DNA from: Sphaerisporangium fuscum
GTDB taxonomy: Bacteria; Actinomycetota; Actinomycetes; Streptosporangiales; Streptosporangiaceae
NCBI RefSeq assembly: GCF_018531465.1
Contig: NZ_JAHDTF010000004.1
Location: 248,001 to 312,000, forward strand
DNA: 64,000 bases
Direction: 5' to 3'
Below, in pieces: positions 25,540 through 34,442 of this stretch. Position 1 is the first letter of the stretch. Every line of letters starts with the position of its first letter. A program made the position numbers and the translations under genes. The notes beneath the pieces are model-generated. The model searched no databases, was not told the DNA's origin, and was given only the letters and a program-made list of their open reading frames with translations.

Positions 25540-26938
25540 TCTCCAGGGGGGCTCGTCGGAGCCCACGCTGAGGGTGCGTTTCGCCCCCTCCCCGACCGGC
25601 ATGTTCCACGTCGGCGGCGCGCGTTCGGCGCTGTTCAACTGGGCCCTCGCCCAGCAGTCCGGCGGCAAGTTCGTGCTGCGCATCGAGGACACCGACGCCG
25701 CGCGCAACCGTCCCGAGTGGACCGAGGGCATCATCTCGGCGCTCGCCTGGATCGGCATCAACGGCGACTCGCCGTACTTCGAGGGCCCCTACTTCCAGTC
25801 CGCCTACGAGGAGCAGCACCGCGCGGCGGTGGCCAAGCTGGTCGCCGACGGCCGGGCGTACCACTGCACCTGCACCCGTGACGACGTCAAGGCCCGCACC
25901 GGGTCCGAGCACCAGGGGTACGACGGGTTCTGCCGCGACCGCGGCCTCGGCGAGGGCGCGGTGCGTTTCCGCACCCCCGACGCGGGCGTCACCGTGGTGG
26001 ACGACCTGGTGCGGGGGCGGGTGGAGTTCCCCAACGACGCGATGGAGGACTTCGTCATCGCGCGCAGCGACGGCTCGCCGCTGTTCGTCCTCGCCAACGT
26101 GATCGACGACGTCGAGATGCGGATCACCCACGTCGTCCGCGCCGAGGAGCACCTGTCGAACACCCCCAAGCAGCAGCTTCTGTGGGAGGCGCTCGGCGTC
26201 ACGCCGCCCATCTGGGCGCATGTGCCGGTCATCGTCAACGAGAAGCGCCAGAAGCTCTCCAAGCGCCGCGACAAGGTGGCCCTGGAGTCCTACCGCGACG
26301 AGGGCTACCTCGCCGAGGCCATGGTCAACTACCTCATGCTGCTCGGCTGGGGGCCCGGCGACGACCGTGAGATCATGCCCTGGTCGGAGATGGTGCCGCT
26401 GTTCAAGCTCTCCGACGTCAACCCCTCCCCGGCGTTCTTCGACGAGAAGAAGCTGCGGGCGTTCAACGGCGAGTACATCCGGGCGCTGCCGCTTGCGACC
26501 TTCATCAGCCGGTGCGAGCCGTGGCTCGACCCGAGCTGGAGCCGGGAGGCGTTCGCCAAGCTCGCCCCGCTGGCCCAGACCCGCATCGCCGTCCTGTCGG
26601 AGATCACCGCCAACGTCGACTTCCTTTTCCTGGAGGAGCCCGTCTTCGACCAGGCCAGCTGGGACAAGGCGATGAAGCCGGGCGCCGAGCAGATCCTCTC
26701 GGGCTACATCGCCCGCCTGGAGACCGTCTCGTTCGACCCGGAGTCGCTGAAGGCGGCCCTGGAGGAGGTCGGCGCGGAGCACGGTCTCAAGCTCGGCAAG
26801 GCGCAGGCCCCGGTACGTGTCGCGGTCACGGGCCGCACTGTGGGGCTTCCGCTGTTCGAGTCGATCGAGGCTCTGGGGCGAGAGAGGGCCCTCGACCGGC
26901 TGCGGGCCGCCCTGGCGAAGCTGGGCGCCCAGTCCTGA
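25532..26938 (+). CDS. gltX: Glutamyl-tRNA synthetase
   Basis: GltX charges tRNA-Glu with glutamate. The 468-residue class I synthetase has the HIGH-equivalent [21 protein letters not shown], the ATP-binding KLSKRR (KMSKS) and a C-terminal anticodon domain. Actinobacteria generally lack GlnRS, so a non-discriminating GltX also misacylates tRNA-Gln for GatCAB amidation; the tRNA-Gln and two tRNA-Glu genes lie 5-8 kb downstream. GTG 25532 overlaps the FAH gene. Its 3' end overlaps a convergent MATE gene by 113 bp, which is unusual. Confidence 0.96.
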   Translation: MTDLQGGSSEPTLRVRFAPSPTGMFHVGGARSALFNWALAQQSGGKFVLRIEDTDAARNRPEWTEGIISALAWIGINGDSPYFEGPYFQSAYEEQHRAAVAKLVADGRAYHCTCTRDDVKARTGSEHQGYDGFCRDRGLGEGAVRFRTPDAGVTVVDDLVRGRVEFPNDAMEDFVIARSDGSPLFVLANVIDDVEMRITHVVRAEEHLSNTPKQQLLWEALGVTPPIWAHVPVIVNEKRQKLSKRRDKVALESYRDEGYLAEAMVNYLMLLGWGPGDDREIMPWSEMVPLFKLSDVNPSPAFFDEKKLRAFNGEYIRALPLATFISRCEPWLDPSWSREAFAKLAPLAQTRIAVLSEITANVDFLFLEEPVFDQASWDKAMKPGAEQILSGYIARLETVSFDPESLKAALEEVGAEHGLKLGKAQAPVRVAVTGRTVGLPLFESIEALGRERALDRLRAALAKLGAQS

Positions 26939-28178
26939 GGCCGTCGAGGCCCAGCAGGCACGCGAGCGCGAGGGCGACGACGGTCCCCGCGCTCATCGAC
27001 AGCCAGACACCCGTGACGCTGAGCCACGCGCTCAGCCCGTAGGCGAGGGGCAGCTGCACCGCGAAGCCCGCCAGTGTGGCGGCGAGCAGGCGGCCGCCCC
27101 TCGCGCTCGCCTGGAGCACCCCGCCGAGGGCGATGAGGCCGCCGAAGGGCACGAGGTAGGCCGTCATGCACCTCAGGAACCACACGGCCTCGCCGGCCAC
27201 GGCCGGATCGGCGGTGAACCACCCGATCACGGGGGCGGCGGCCACGTTGAGCACGACCGCCGCCGCCACGCCCGCCGCCAGGCCGAGGCGTAGCGCGCCG
27301 GCCGGTGTGGTCGCGCCCGTGCGCGCGGTCTCGATCATCGTGGCCTGGCGCAGCGCGTAGAAGACCATGACCCCGGCCAGCATGATCTTCATGCCGATGC
27401 CGTACCCGGCCTGCGCGGCCACCCCGTAGGTGCCGACCAGCCCGACCAGCACCATCCCCACGATGCTGCGCGCGAGGAAGTCCCCGGACATGGGCAGTCC
27501 GGTACGCAGGATCGCGGCCGTCTCGGCGCGGGGGGAGCCGGAGCGGATTCCGGCCGGCTCGGCGGTACGTGGCAGCCGGCGCAGCAGGATCACGGCGGCG
27601 ACCATGAGCGTGAGCAGGCGGGCGACGAGGGTGGCGAGCGCGGCGCCGCGCACGCCGAGGCCGAGCCCGTAGATGAACAGCGGGTCCAGGCCGATCACCA
27701 GCGCGTTGCACAGCAGCGCCGTGCGCATGGGCGTACGCGTGTCGCCCAGGCCCTTGAAGATGCCGTCGACCAGGCACTGGGCGAAGAACACCGGCAGGCC
27801 GCCGAGTGAGATCGCGTAGAAGCCGGAGGCCAGGGACGCGGTGGTGGCGTCCTCGGCGAACAGCCGGGCCAGGTCGTCCCTGAGCAGCACGCCGGGGACC
27901 GCCACCGCCACGCTGACGGCCCCCCACAGCAGCCAGGACGTGCGGATGAGCGGGCCGAGCGGCTGGTGGCCGTCCCGCCGCCCGATGAGCACGGTGGTGC
28001 CCGTCTGGACGGCGAGCATCACGCCGAGGGCCAGGTATTCGGTCGTGGCGGCGATCGTGACGGCCGCCACGGCCGCGCTGCCGAGCCCGGACACCCACAG
28101 GGTGTCGATCAGGCTGACGGCGACGACGGCGGTGAGCAGTTCGACGTAGACGGGGAGGGCGAGCCGGATGAGTCGCAT
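26826..28178 (-). CDS. MATE-family efflux transporter
   Basis: The 450-residue, 12-TM membrane protein has the two MATE halves: [26 protein letters not shown] and the second-half [27 protein letters not shown], with the family stretch [15 protein letters not shown]. It would expel cationic or hydrophobic compounds using Na+ or H+. The last about 38 residues ([20 protein letters not shown]...) are low-complexity and are encoded opposite the gltX 3' end, so the original stop was probably lost. It faces away from a PadR regulator across 88 bp, which likely represses it. Confidence 0.88.
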   Translation of the reverse strand: MRLIRLALPVYVELLTAVVAVSLIDTLWVSGLGSAAVAAVTIAATTEYLALGVMLAVQTGTTVLIGRRDGHQPLGPLIRTSWLLWGAVSVAVAVPGVLLRDDLARLFAEDATTASLASGFYAISLGGLPVFFAQCLVDGIFKGLGDTRTPMRTALLCNALVIGLDPLFIYGLGLGVRGAALATLVARLLTLMVAAVILLRRLPRTAEPAGIRSGSPRAETAAILRTGLPMSGDFLARSIVGMVLVGLVGTYGVAAQAGYGIGMKIMLAGVMVFYALRQATMIETARTGATTPAGALRLGLAAGVAAAVVLNVAAAPVIGWFTADPAVAGEAVWFLRCMTAYLVPFGGLIALGGVLQASARGGRLLAATLAGFAVQLPLAYGLSAWLSVTGVWLSMSAGTVVALALACLLGLDGLRTGRPASPGRPAAGRGPSLAPEPRSTRTAEAPQCGP

Positions 28179-28195
28179 GGGTGGATACCTCGAAT

Positions 28196-28234
28196 CGATG
28201 TGCCTCGTTTAGAGGTATAGCGATACGATGTGCC
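28196..28234. promoter_or_regulatory. Candidate PadR operator in the MATE/PadR gap
   Basis: CGATGTGCC occurs twice (28196-28204 and 28226-28234), and between them GTATAGCGATAC forms GTAT-N4-ATAC. PadR proteins bind short palindromes overlapping the promoters of divergent transporter genes, so this AT-richer stretch is the likely site. Which sequence is bound is uncertain. Confidence 0.4.
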
Positions 28235-28266
28235 CGATGCAAGTCGGGTCGTGACGCCCCTGAGTC

Positions 28267-28812
28267 ATGGATGGAGGCCGGGTGCTGCCGCTGTCGATCC
28301 TCGGGTTCCTCAGTGAGGGACCCATGCACGGCTACGAGCTGAAGTCGCGCATCGGCGACCTGAGCGGTCACATCCGGGTGGTGAGCGACGGGGCGCTGTA
28401 CCCCGCCATCGCCCGCCTCGTCGAGGCCGGGCTGGTCGAGCGGCGCGAGGAGGAGGGAACGGGCGCGGCGCCCCGGCAGGTGCTCTCGCTCACCGACGCC
28501 GGCCACGCCGAGCTGCTGCGGCGCCTGCGGGAGCCCAAGGAGGTCGAGATCACCGACCAGGTGCGGTTCTTCACCCTGCTGGCGTTCCTGTCACGCCTGC
28601 CCGACCCGGCCGACCAGGCGCGCGTCCTGCGGCGGCGGCTGGAGTTCCTGGAACGGCCCGCGAGCTTCTTCTACACCAGCGGCAGGCCGCTGCGCGCGGC
28701 GGAGACGGCCGACCGCTTCCGCCGCGGCATGCTGGTGGTGGCCCGCGCGGCGAGCCTCGCCGAGTGCGACTGGCTCAGCACGACCATCGCCGAGCTCGAG
28801 AAGGCTCCCTGA
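28267..28812 (+). CDS. PadR-family transcriptional regulator
   Basis: The 181-residue protein has the PadR winged helix: LPLSILGFLSEGPMHGYELKSRI, SDGALYPAIARLVEAGLVERR, APRQVLSLTDAGHAELLRRL, then the C-terminal Vir-like dimerisation helices (VRFFTLLAFLSRLPDPADQAR). PadR repressors typically sense drugs or phenolic acids and control multidrug exporters. The divergent MATE gene is the obvious target and autoregulation is likely. Confidence 0.88.
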   Translation: MDGGRVLPLSILGFLSEGPMHGYELKSRIGDLSGHIRVVSDGALYPAIARLVEAGLVERREEEGTGAAPRQVLSLTDAGHAELLRRLREPKEVEITDQVRFFTLLAFLSRLPDPADQARVLRRRLEFLERPASFFYTSGRPLRAAETADRFRRGMLVVARAASLAECDWLSTTIAELEKAP

Positions 28813-28821
28813 GGGAGCGCC

Positions 28822-29259
28822 TCACCCCTGCTCGGTCTCCTTGGCCGAGGGGATGCGCTTGCCGAGGGTGACGAAGAAGAGGATCAGGCCCACGGTCAGG
28901 ACGATGTGGCCCAGCCCCGCGATACCGGAGATCGCCGCGCTGGTCTTGGCGCCGAGCACGGTCTGGGTGCCGTGGATGGTCATCATGAGGACGGTCAACG
29001 CGAGACCCGCGTTGTAGACCCAGAAGAACCAGTCGAAGAGCTTCTTCTCGGCGGACAGGGTGAACAGCTTCTCCAGCGCGAGGACGCCGAGGAAGAAGAG
29101 CATGCCGAGCGCGAGCAGGTGGGTGTGCACCACGCCGAGCTGGGTGTCGCCCGTGAAGTCGTTCAGCTTGGTGATCTCGCGGTAGTACAGGCCGCTGATC
29201 ACGCCGACGATCATGTAGATGTGGGCGGTATGGAAGAGCCTTTTCACGACGGGGAGCAT
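28822..29259 (-). CDS. DUF2871-family small membrane protein
   Basis: The 145-residue protein has four hydrophobic helices (AHIYMIVGVISGLYYREI, VVHTHLLALGMLFFLGVLALE, FWVYNAGLALTVLMMTIHG, GLGHIVLTVGLILFFVTLG), and the YYREITK, HTHLLALGM and NAGL segments match DUF2871. The conserved His residues in TM1, TM2 and TM3 suggest heme or metal binding, but the function is unknown. The start at 29259 (MLPVVKRLFHTAHIYM) fits the family; an upstream extension is low-complexity. It follows the M3 peptidase on the same strand but beyond a terminator. Confidence 0.75.
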   Translation of the reverse strand: MLPVVKRLFHTAHIYMIVGVISGLYYREITKLNDFTGDTQLGVVHTHLLALGMLFFLGVLALEKLFTLSAEKKLFDWFFWVYNAGLALTVLMMTIHGTQTVLGAKTSAAISGIAGLGHIVLTVGLILFFVTLGKRIPSAKETEQG

Positions 29260-29326
29260 AGGGCATGAACCGGGCCACAGTCCGCTTTTGCGGAACTTTT
29301 CCCCCGATTGCCATCTACCGGACATA

Positions 29327-29365
29327 AGTGACGGCGGGCCGCCGGGAGGACGGCCCGCCGTCACT
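29327..29365 (-). terminator. Terminator of the M3 peptidase gene
   Basis: AGTGACGGCGGGCC (29327-29340) and its perfect complement (29352-29365) form a 14-bp stem with an 11-base loop directly after the peptidase stop, reading leftwards. Confidence 0.75.
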
Positions 29366-29371
29366 CGCCCG

Positions 29372-31366
29372 TCAGAGCAGGCCGCGGCGGGTGAGGAGGG
29401 GCTCGATGTGCGGGTCGCGGCCGCGGAAGGCGCGGAAGGCCGTCATGGCGTCCACGCTGCCGCCCTTGGACAGCAGCTCCCGGCGGAAGGTGTCGCCGTT
29501 CTCCCGGGTCAGGCCGCCGTTCTCCTTGAACCACTCGACCGTGTCGGCGTCCAGCACCTCGCTCCAGATGTAGGAGTAGTAGCCGGCGCTGTAGCCGCCC
29601 TGCCAGATGTGGGCGAAGTACGTGCTGCGGTAGCGCGGCGGCACCAGCGGAAGGTCGACCCCGGCCTCGCGCAGCGCCCGCTCCTCGAACTCCTGCGCGT
29701 CGACGGGCCTGTCCTCGAAGGTGTGCCACGCCCAGTCGAGGAGCGTGGCCGCGAGGTACTCCACCGTCGCGTAGCCCTGGTTGAACTTCTGGGCCTCCAG
29801 CATCCGGTCGACCAGATCCTGCGGCATCGGCTCGCCGGTCTCGTGATGCCGGGCGTAGTTGGCGAGCACCTCCGGCCACACCGCCCACATCTCGTTCACC
29901 TGCGAGGGGTACTCGACGAAGTCGCGCGGCACCGCCGTGCCCGAGAACCTCGGGTACCCGACGGCCGAGAACAACCCGTGCAGCGCGTGGCCGAACTCGT
30001 GGAACATCGTGTTGACCTGGTCCCACGTCATCAGCGTCGGCTCCCCGGCCGGCGGCTTGACGATGTTGAGGTTGTTGACCACGACCGGCCGGGTGCCCTC
30101 CAGGTACGACTGCCTGACCAGGCTGTTCATCCACGCGCCGCCCCGCTTGGACGCCCTGGCGTAGAAGTCGCCGAGGAACAGCCCGAGCGGTGTGCCGTCC
30201 TCCTCGGACACCTCGAACACCCGCACGTCGGGGTGGTAGCCCACCAGGTCCGGCCGCTCGGTGAAGCTCAGCCCGTAGAGCCTGCCCGCGGCGTGGAAGA
30301 CGCCGTCGCGCAGCACCCGGTCGAGCTCGAAGTACGGCCGCATCTGCCGGCTGTCCACCGAGTAGCGCGCCTCGCGCACCTTCTCGGCGTAGAACGACCA
30401 GTCCCAGGCCGCGATCTCGAAGCCGGCCTCCTCCCGCAGCTGGCCGGCCTCCCTGTGGGCGTTCGCCACGGCGGCCGGGGTCAGCTTGCCCAGCATCTCG
30501 GTGACGGCCTCGGTGCTCGGCGCGGTCTGGTCGGCGACGACGTACTCGGCATGGTTGCGGTAGCCCAGAAGGGCGGCGCGCTCGGCGCGGAGCCCGGCGA
30601 TCCGGACGATCAGCTCGGAGTTGTCGCGAAGGCCTCTCTCGACGGAGGCCTTGTGGATGCGCTCGCGCAGCTCGCGGTTCGTGAGCTCCTCGAGCGCGGG
30701 CTGCCCGGTCGGGAGCACGAGCGTGAGGACGTACTTGCCCTCGAGCCCCCGCGACTTCGCCGTCTCCGCCGCCGCCCTGATCGCGTCGTCGGACAGGCCG
30801 TCGAGCTCCGCCACGTCCTCGACCACGATCGCCGAGGCGTTGGTGTCGGCGAGCAGGTTCTGCTCGAACTGGGTCGAAAGAGTGGACAGCTCTTCGTTCA
30901 GCGCCCTGAGCCGCTCCTGGTCGGCCGGCCCCAGCTCGGCGCCCGCCCGGACGAAGTCGGTGACGTACCGCTGCAGGAGCCACTGCTGCTCGGCGTCCAG
31001 CCCCTCGGGGGAGATCGCCTTGATGCGCTCGAAGAGGCGGCCGTTGAGGTGGATCGCGTCGTCGTGCTGGGCCAGCTTCGGCGTGACGTCCTTCTGGATC
31101 TCCTGCACCTTCGGATTGGTGTCGGAGGAGGCCTGGTTGAAGAACACGGCGGAGACGCGGGTCAGCAGCTGCCCCGACCGTTCGAGGGCCGCGACGGTGT
31201 TCTCGAACGTGGGCGGCTCGGCGTTGCCGGCGATGGCCTCGACCTCCTCGAGCTGCTCGGCCATGCCGCGTTCGAAGGCGGGCGCGTAGTGCTCCTCGCG
31301 GATCTCGGCGAACGGCGGCAGCCCGTAGGGCAGGGCACTCGGGACGAAGAAGGGGTTGTCGGTCAA
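29372..31366 (-). CDS. M3-family metallopeptidase (peptidyl-dipeptidase Dcp/oligopeptidase A type)
   Basis: The 664-residue cytosolic peptidase has the zinc motif HEFGHALH at about residues 454-461 in NTMFHEFGHALHGLFS, with the third ligand Glu in the following helix (FVEYPSQVNEMW). The N-terminal helical domain (PPFAEIREEHYAPAFERGMAEQ, NTVAALERSGQLLTRV) and the C-terminal YRSTYFAHIWQGGYSAGYYSYIW are characteristic of the Dcp/PrlC branch. Such enzymes degrade short peptides from protein turnover. Monocistronic, with a terminator at its 3' end. Confidence 0.93.
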   Translation of the reverse strand: MTDNPFFVPSALPYGLPPFAEIREEHYAPAFERGMAEQLEEVEAIAGNAEPPTFENTVAALERSGQLLTRVSAVFFNQASSDTNPKVQEIQKDVTPKLAQHDDAIHLNGRLFERIKAISPEGLDAEQQWLLQRYVTDFVRAGAELGPADQERLRALNEELSTLSTQFEQNLLADTNASAIVVEDVAELDGLSDDAIRAAAETAKSRGLEGKYVLTLVLPTGQPALEELTNRELRERIHKASVERGLRDNSELIVRIAGLRAERAALLGYRNHAEYVVADQTAPSTEAVTEMLGKLTPAAVANAHREAGQLREEAGFEIAAWDWSFYAEKVREARYSVDSRQMRPYFELDRVLRDGVFHAAGRLYGLSFTERPDLVGYHPDVRVFEVSEEDGTPLGLFLGDFYARASKRGGAWMNSLVRQSYLEGTRPVVVNNLNIVKPPAGEPTLMTWDQVNTMFHEFGHALHGLFSAVGYPRFSGTAVPRDFVEYPSQVNEMWAVWPEVLANYARHHETGEPMPQDLVDRMLEAQKFNQGYATVEYLAATLLDWAWHTFEDRPVDAQEFEERALREAGVDLPLVPPRYRSTYFAHIWQGGYSAGYYSYIWSEVLDADTVEWFKENGGLTRENGDTFRRELLSKGGSVDAMTAFRAFRGRDPHIEPLLTRRGLL

Positions 31367-31503
31367 CGCGCGCGCTCCTCACGTGCAAAGGCTGTCCCTT
31401 GCAGCGTTACACACAACCCGCGTGCTCGGCACTCCGACAACCCCCCAGACCAGCGGTCACGATCCCCGCTTACCGGGACGGATCCGGCGCTTCCTCAATC
31501 GTT

Positions 31504-31533
31504 TTGGTCTTGGCCGCCAAGCTGGGCTATTCT
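31504..31533 (+). promoter_or_regulatory. tRNA-Gln promoter
   Basis: TTGGTC (31504-31509), an 18-bp spacer and TATTCT (31528-31533) lie 45 bp before the tRNA-Gln gene. The same -35 hexamer and spacing are seen before tRNA-Glu. Confidence 0.5.
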
Positions 31534-31578
31534 TTCGGAAGTCGCGAGCGAGCCCGCAGCACAGGGGGTCGCAAGCAA

Positions 31579-31650
31579 TGGGGTATGGGGTAATTGGCAG
31601 CCCGGCTGATTCTGGTTCAGCTAGTCTAGGTTCGAGTCCTGGTACCCCAG
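31579..31650 (+). tRNA. tRNA-Gln (anticodon CTG)
   Basis: The acceptor TGGGGTA pairs with TACCCCA; D arm GGG-TAATTGGCAG-CCC; anticodon stem GCTGA/TCAGC with loop TTCTGGT gives CTG, reading CAG codons; T arm has GGTTCGAGTCC. CCA is not encoded in full. Actinomycetes charge this tRNA with Glu by GltX, then amidate it. Confidence 0.95.
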
Positions 31651-31665
31651 CAGGTTTCCTGCTGG

Positions 31666-31694
31666 CGCCTATGCCTTCCGCGAAGGCATAGGCG
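31666..31694 (+). terminator. tRNA-Gln terminator
   Basis: CGCCTATGCCTTC (31666-31678) and its perfect complement (31682-31694), loop CGC, are followed by TTCTGCTTTT, 15 bp after the tRNA. Confidence 0.85.
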
Positions 31695-31727
31695 TTCTGC
31701 TTTTCCCGGCGGTGGTCGCACCGCTTC

Positions 31728-32606
31728 TCACGGCGCCAGTTCGTCCAGGATGTCGACGATCTCGCGCCATCCCGCCCTCGTGGGCATGTGGCTGGTGCGC
31801 ACCGTCCGCACGTCGAACCGGTTGCCCGGGGTCAGGGCGTCGGCCTCCCTGATCATGCGGTCCTGCAGGGCGGGCGGTATCACCCGGTCGAGCGAGTGGC
31901 GGACGTAGGTCCGGGGCACCCGCCCCCAGGTCTCCTTGTGGCCCCGGGCGTCCGCCGTCATCACCTCGAGGGACTCGTCGGGTTGCAGGCCGTTGAGCAT
32001 CGACATGAACTCCGCCTCGCTCCCCTCGGCCATCACGGCGGCCTTGAGGTCGTCGAGCCAGCGGTCGTCGGCCGAGCGCCAGTTCGTCCGCGCGGCGCCG
32101 AGCTTCGCGGGGTCGCCCACCATGCCCGCCGCCATGCTCGCGATCAGGCTCGTGGACGCCTCCGGGGTGCCGACGTACGCCGCGGCGCTGGGCAGTTCCG
32201 TGCAGCAGAACGCCGAGATGTACACCAGCCGGTGGAGGAGATCCGGCACGGCGTTCGCCACGGGTCCCAGCATGGCGCCGCCCATGCTGCCGCCCACCAG
32301 GACGACCGGGCCGTACGCGCCGACCCGCCGCACGGCCCGCACCGCCTGCTCCACGTAGTCGTCCATCGTGATCCCGGCCATCGGGGAGGGTTCGGCGGCG
32401 AACGCGCCGAGGTCCTGCGGGGCCTGGTACGACCGCCGGAACTGACCGGAGCCGGCCTCGTGGCCGGGCAGGTCGAGGCCGAGGACGCGATGCCCCCGCA
32501 TGGTGAGCTCGGCGTCGCCCGAGCCGCCGCCGTTCGCGCCGGACGCGAAGACGAACGTCGTCACCGGCCTCCTGGGGGTGCCTTCCGCACGGGTGGCGTC
32601 GTGCAT
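31728..32606 (-). CDS. Alpha/beta hydrolase
   Basis: The 292-residue cytosolic protein has strand FVFASGANGGGSG, oxyanion/cap region GHRVLGLDLPGHEAG, the nucleophile elbow GGSMGG (Ser at about residue 127) and a late acid/His region (TSHMPTRAGWREIVDIL) in which the His of SHMP is the likely catalytic base. It belongs to the AB_hydrolase_6 type that includes many esterases and methylketone-hydrolysing enzymes. The substrate is unknown. It is divergent from the damaged kinase/regulator pair and lies between tRNA genes. Confidence 0.8.
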   Translation of the reverse strand: MHDATRAEGTPRRPVTTFVFASGANGGGSGDAELTMRGHRVLGLDLPGHEAGSGQFRRSYQAPQDLGAFAAEPSPMAGITMDDYVEQAVRAVRRVGAYGPVVLVGGSMGGAMLGPVANAVPDLLHRLVYISAFCCTELPSAAAYVGTPEASTSLIASMAAGMVGDPAKLGAARTNWRSADDRWLDDLKAAVMAEGSEAEFMSMLNGLQPDESLEVMTADARGHKETWGRVPRTYVRHSLDRVIPPALQDRMIREADALTPGNRFDVRTVRTSHMPTRAGWREIVDILDELAP

Positions 32607-32790
32607 GTCGTGATCGCTCCTTCGTCGCGAGGATGTGCGCCGTGGTCACGGCGGTCCCAGGATGGCCGTCCCGGGAGGCCCGCGGATCGTGCCGTCGGCA
32701 CGTCGTCCGGCCGATGGGCGCGTCGTCCGATCGGTCGAGGGCGGCACCGGCGATTGGGCGACTCGACCCGCGCCCAGGAATACTGCGACC

Positions 32791-33525
32791 GTGACCTGGA
32801 TGGGCCCGGACGAAGCCGCGGATCCGGGAGGGCTCCGGACGAGGTGGGTCCTCCTGGGACTGGCGTACGCCCTCCTGGCGGTCTCCACACTCGCGGCCTT
32901 CGTCCAGGGCTCCGGTGCTGCGGGGGTGGCCGTCCTGGTGGCGCTCAGTGCCGCCGCGGAGCGCGCCCACGGCGACGCCGAGCGGTGGGGGCGGCACATG
33001 GCCCAGGTGCGGTCCCTGGCGCGGCAGAGCCTGACCGAGGCCCGCCGTTCGGTACGGGCGCTGCGGCCGGAGCCGCTGGAACACTCGCACCTCCCGGACG
33101 CGCTCGCCGAGATGACCCGGCGGTGGGCGGAGGGCTCGCCGGTCACGCCGGCGGTGGAGGTGACGGGAACGCCACGGCCGCTGGCCGGCGCCGTCGAGAC
33201 CACGCTGTTCCGCGTCGCCCAGGAGGCTCTGGCCAACGTCGCCAAGCACTCCGGCGCGAGGCACGTCTGGGTGACGCTGTCCTACCTCGACGACGTCGTC
33301 CTCCTGGACGTCCGCGACGACGGCACCGGCTTCGACCCCTCCTCCGCTGACGGGAGCCGGCCCGCCGTCCGCGCGGGTGAGGGAGGCTACGGGGTGGGCA
33401 CCATGCGCCAGCGGCTGCGCGGCGTCGGCGGCAGCCTCGAGATCGAGAGCTCTCCCGGACAGGGCACGGTCGTCGCCGCCCTGGTCCCCGCCCTGCCCGC
33501 GCCCGACCCCGTGGAGCCGATGTGA
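32791..33525 (+). CDS. NarL-type sensor histidine kinase lacking the phospho-acceptor box
   Basis: The 244-residue protein (GTG 32791, AGGAA 10 bases upstream) has one or two TM segments (WVLLGLAYALLAVSTLAAFV, GVAVLVALS) and then passes directly into AHGDAERWGRHMAQVRSLAR and LTEARRSVRALRPEPLE, the second helix of a HisKA_3 domain. The first helix, with the (R/E)xLHD phosphorylated His, and the rest of the TM domain are missing. The ATPase is intact: FRVAQEALANVAKHSGA, VRDDGTGFDP, GGYGVGTMRQRL. An in-frame internal deletion is the simplest reading; it may be non-functional or act only as an ATP-binding partner. Confidence 0.75.
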   Translation: MTWMGPDEAADPGGLRTRWVLLGLAYALLAVSTLAAFVQGSGAAGVAVLVALSAAAERAHGDAERWGRHMAQVRSLARQSLTEARRSVRALRPEPLEHSHLPDALAEMTRRWAEGSPVTPAVEVTGTPRPLAGAVETTLFRVAQEALANVAKHSGARHVWVTLSYLDDVVLLDVRDDGTGFDPSSADGSRPAVRAGEGGYGVGTMRQRLRGVGGSLEIESSPGQGTVVAALVPALPAPDPVEPM

Positions 33526-34172
33526 GCGCGCGAATCCGGCTGCTGATCGCCGACGACCACCCGATCGTCCGCGACGGCCTGCGCGCGGCGTTCCTCGACG
33601 AGCCGGACATCGAGGTGGTCGGCGAGGCCGCCGACGGGCGCGAGGCCGTCGAGCTCGCGCTGGAGCGCGCGGCCGACGTCGTGCTCATGGACCTCCGCAT
33701 GCCGGTGACGGACGGCGTCACGGCGATCCGGCGGCTGGCCGGGACGGCTCCCGGCGTTCGGGTGCTGGTCCTGACGACGTTCGACTCCGAGGGCGACGTC
33801 TTCCCCGCGCTGGAGGCGGGAGCGATCGGCTACCTGCTCAAAGACGCGCCCACGGAGGAGCTCCTGAGCGCGGTGCGGGCCGCGAGCCGCGGGGAGACCG
33901 TCCTCGCGCCGTCGGTGGCGGGCATGCTGGTGGAGAGGGTGCGCGAGCCGGTGACCCGAGGGACGTTGAGCCCGCGCGAGGTGCAGGTGCTCGAACTGGT
34001 GGCCGAGGGCGCGACCAACCGCGAGGCGGCCTCGCGGCTGTTCATCAGCGAGGCGAGCGTCAAAACCCATCTCGTCCACATCTTCGCCAAGCTGGACGCC
34101 CGCGATCGCGCCTCCGCCGTCGCCGAGGCCTACCGCCGCGGCCTCCTCGACCTCGCAAGGCGCCGAGACTGA
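33522..34172 (+). CDS. NarL/LuxR-family response regulator
   Basis: The 216-residue regulator has a receiver (IADDHPIVRDGL, phospho-acceptor Asp57 in VVLMDLRMPV, Thr in VLTTFDSEGD, Lys in YLLKDAP) and a C-terminal LuxR HTH (LSPREVQVLELVAEGATNREAASRLFISEASVKTHLVHIFAKL). GTG 33522 overlaps the kinase stop (GTGA), so the pair is coupled. All receiver residues are intact, so if the neighbouring kinase cannot autophosphorylate, another kinase or a small phosphodonor would have to act on it. Confidence 0.9.
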   Translation: MSARIRLLIADDHPIVRDGLRAAFLDEPDIEVVGEAADGREAVELALERAADVVLMDLRMPVTDGVTAIRRLAGTAPGVRVLVLTTFDSEGDVFPALEAGAIGYLLKDAPTEELLSAVRAASRGETVLAPSVAGMLVERVREPVTRGTLSPREVQVLELVAEGATNREAASRLFISEASVKTHLVHIFAKLDARDRASAVAEAYRRGLLDLARRRD

Positions 34173-34231
34173 CGCGAGGGGTTCCGTCCCGGTTGCCGGG
34201 TGCGCGCCGCAGGGGGTCCGGAGCGATCGGT

Positions 34232-34261
34232 TTGGTCGTGCTCTTCAGGGTGCGATAGAGT
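34232..34261 (+). promoter_or_regulatory. tRNA-Glu promoter
   Basis: TTGGTC (34232-34237), an 18-bp spacer and TAGAGT (34256-34261) lie 72 bp before the first tRNA-Glu, matching the tRNA-Gln promoter in -35 sequence and spacing. It probably drives both tRNA-Glu genes. Confidence 0.5.
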
Positions 34262-34333
34262 AACGCCCGTTGCCGCGACGCCCCAGGGTGTCGCGCCGGG
34301 TCCGGTTTCCGGCTCCGGCAAGCAGTGCGCACG

Positions 34334-34406
34334 GTCCCGTCGTCTAGTGGCCTAGGACGCCGCCCTCTCAAGGCGGTAACGCCGGTTCGAATCCGGTCGG
34401 GACTAC
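34334..34406 (+). tRNA. tRNA-Glu (anticodon CTC), copy 1
   Basis: Acceptor GGTCCCG pairs with CGGGACT (one G-U); anticodon stem CCGCC/GGCGG with loop CTCTCAA gives CTC, reading GAG; T loop TTCGAAT. CCA is encoded at 34407-34409. Confidence 0.95.
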
Positions 34407-34442
34407 CACACTGCGAAAGCAATATGATGGTCATCAAAGCCT

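Noticed and set aside
29219..31609. A rightward frame of about 800 codons opposite the M3 peptidase
   Set aside because: Antisense of a complete metallopeptidase with HEFGH motif; composition is typical of high-GC shadows.
31579..31650. A phage or integrative element attachment site at tRNA-Gln
   Set aside because: No second copy of the tRNA 3' segment and no integrase in the downstream cassette.
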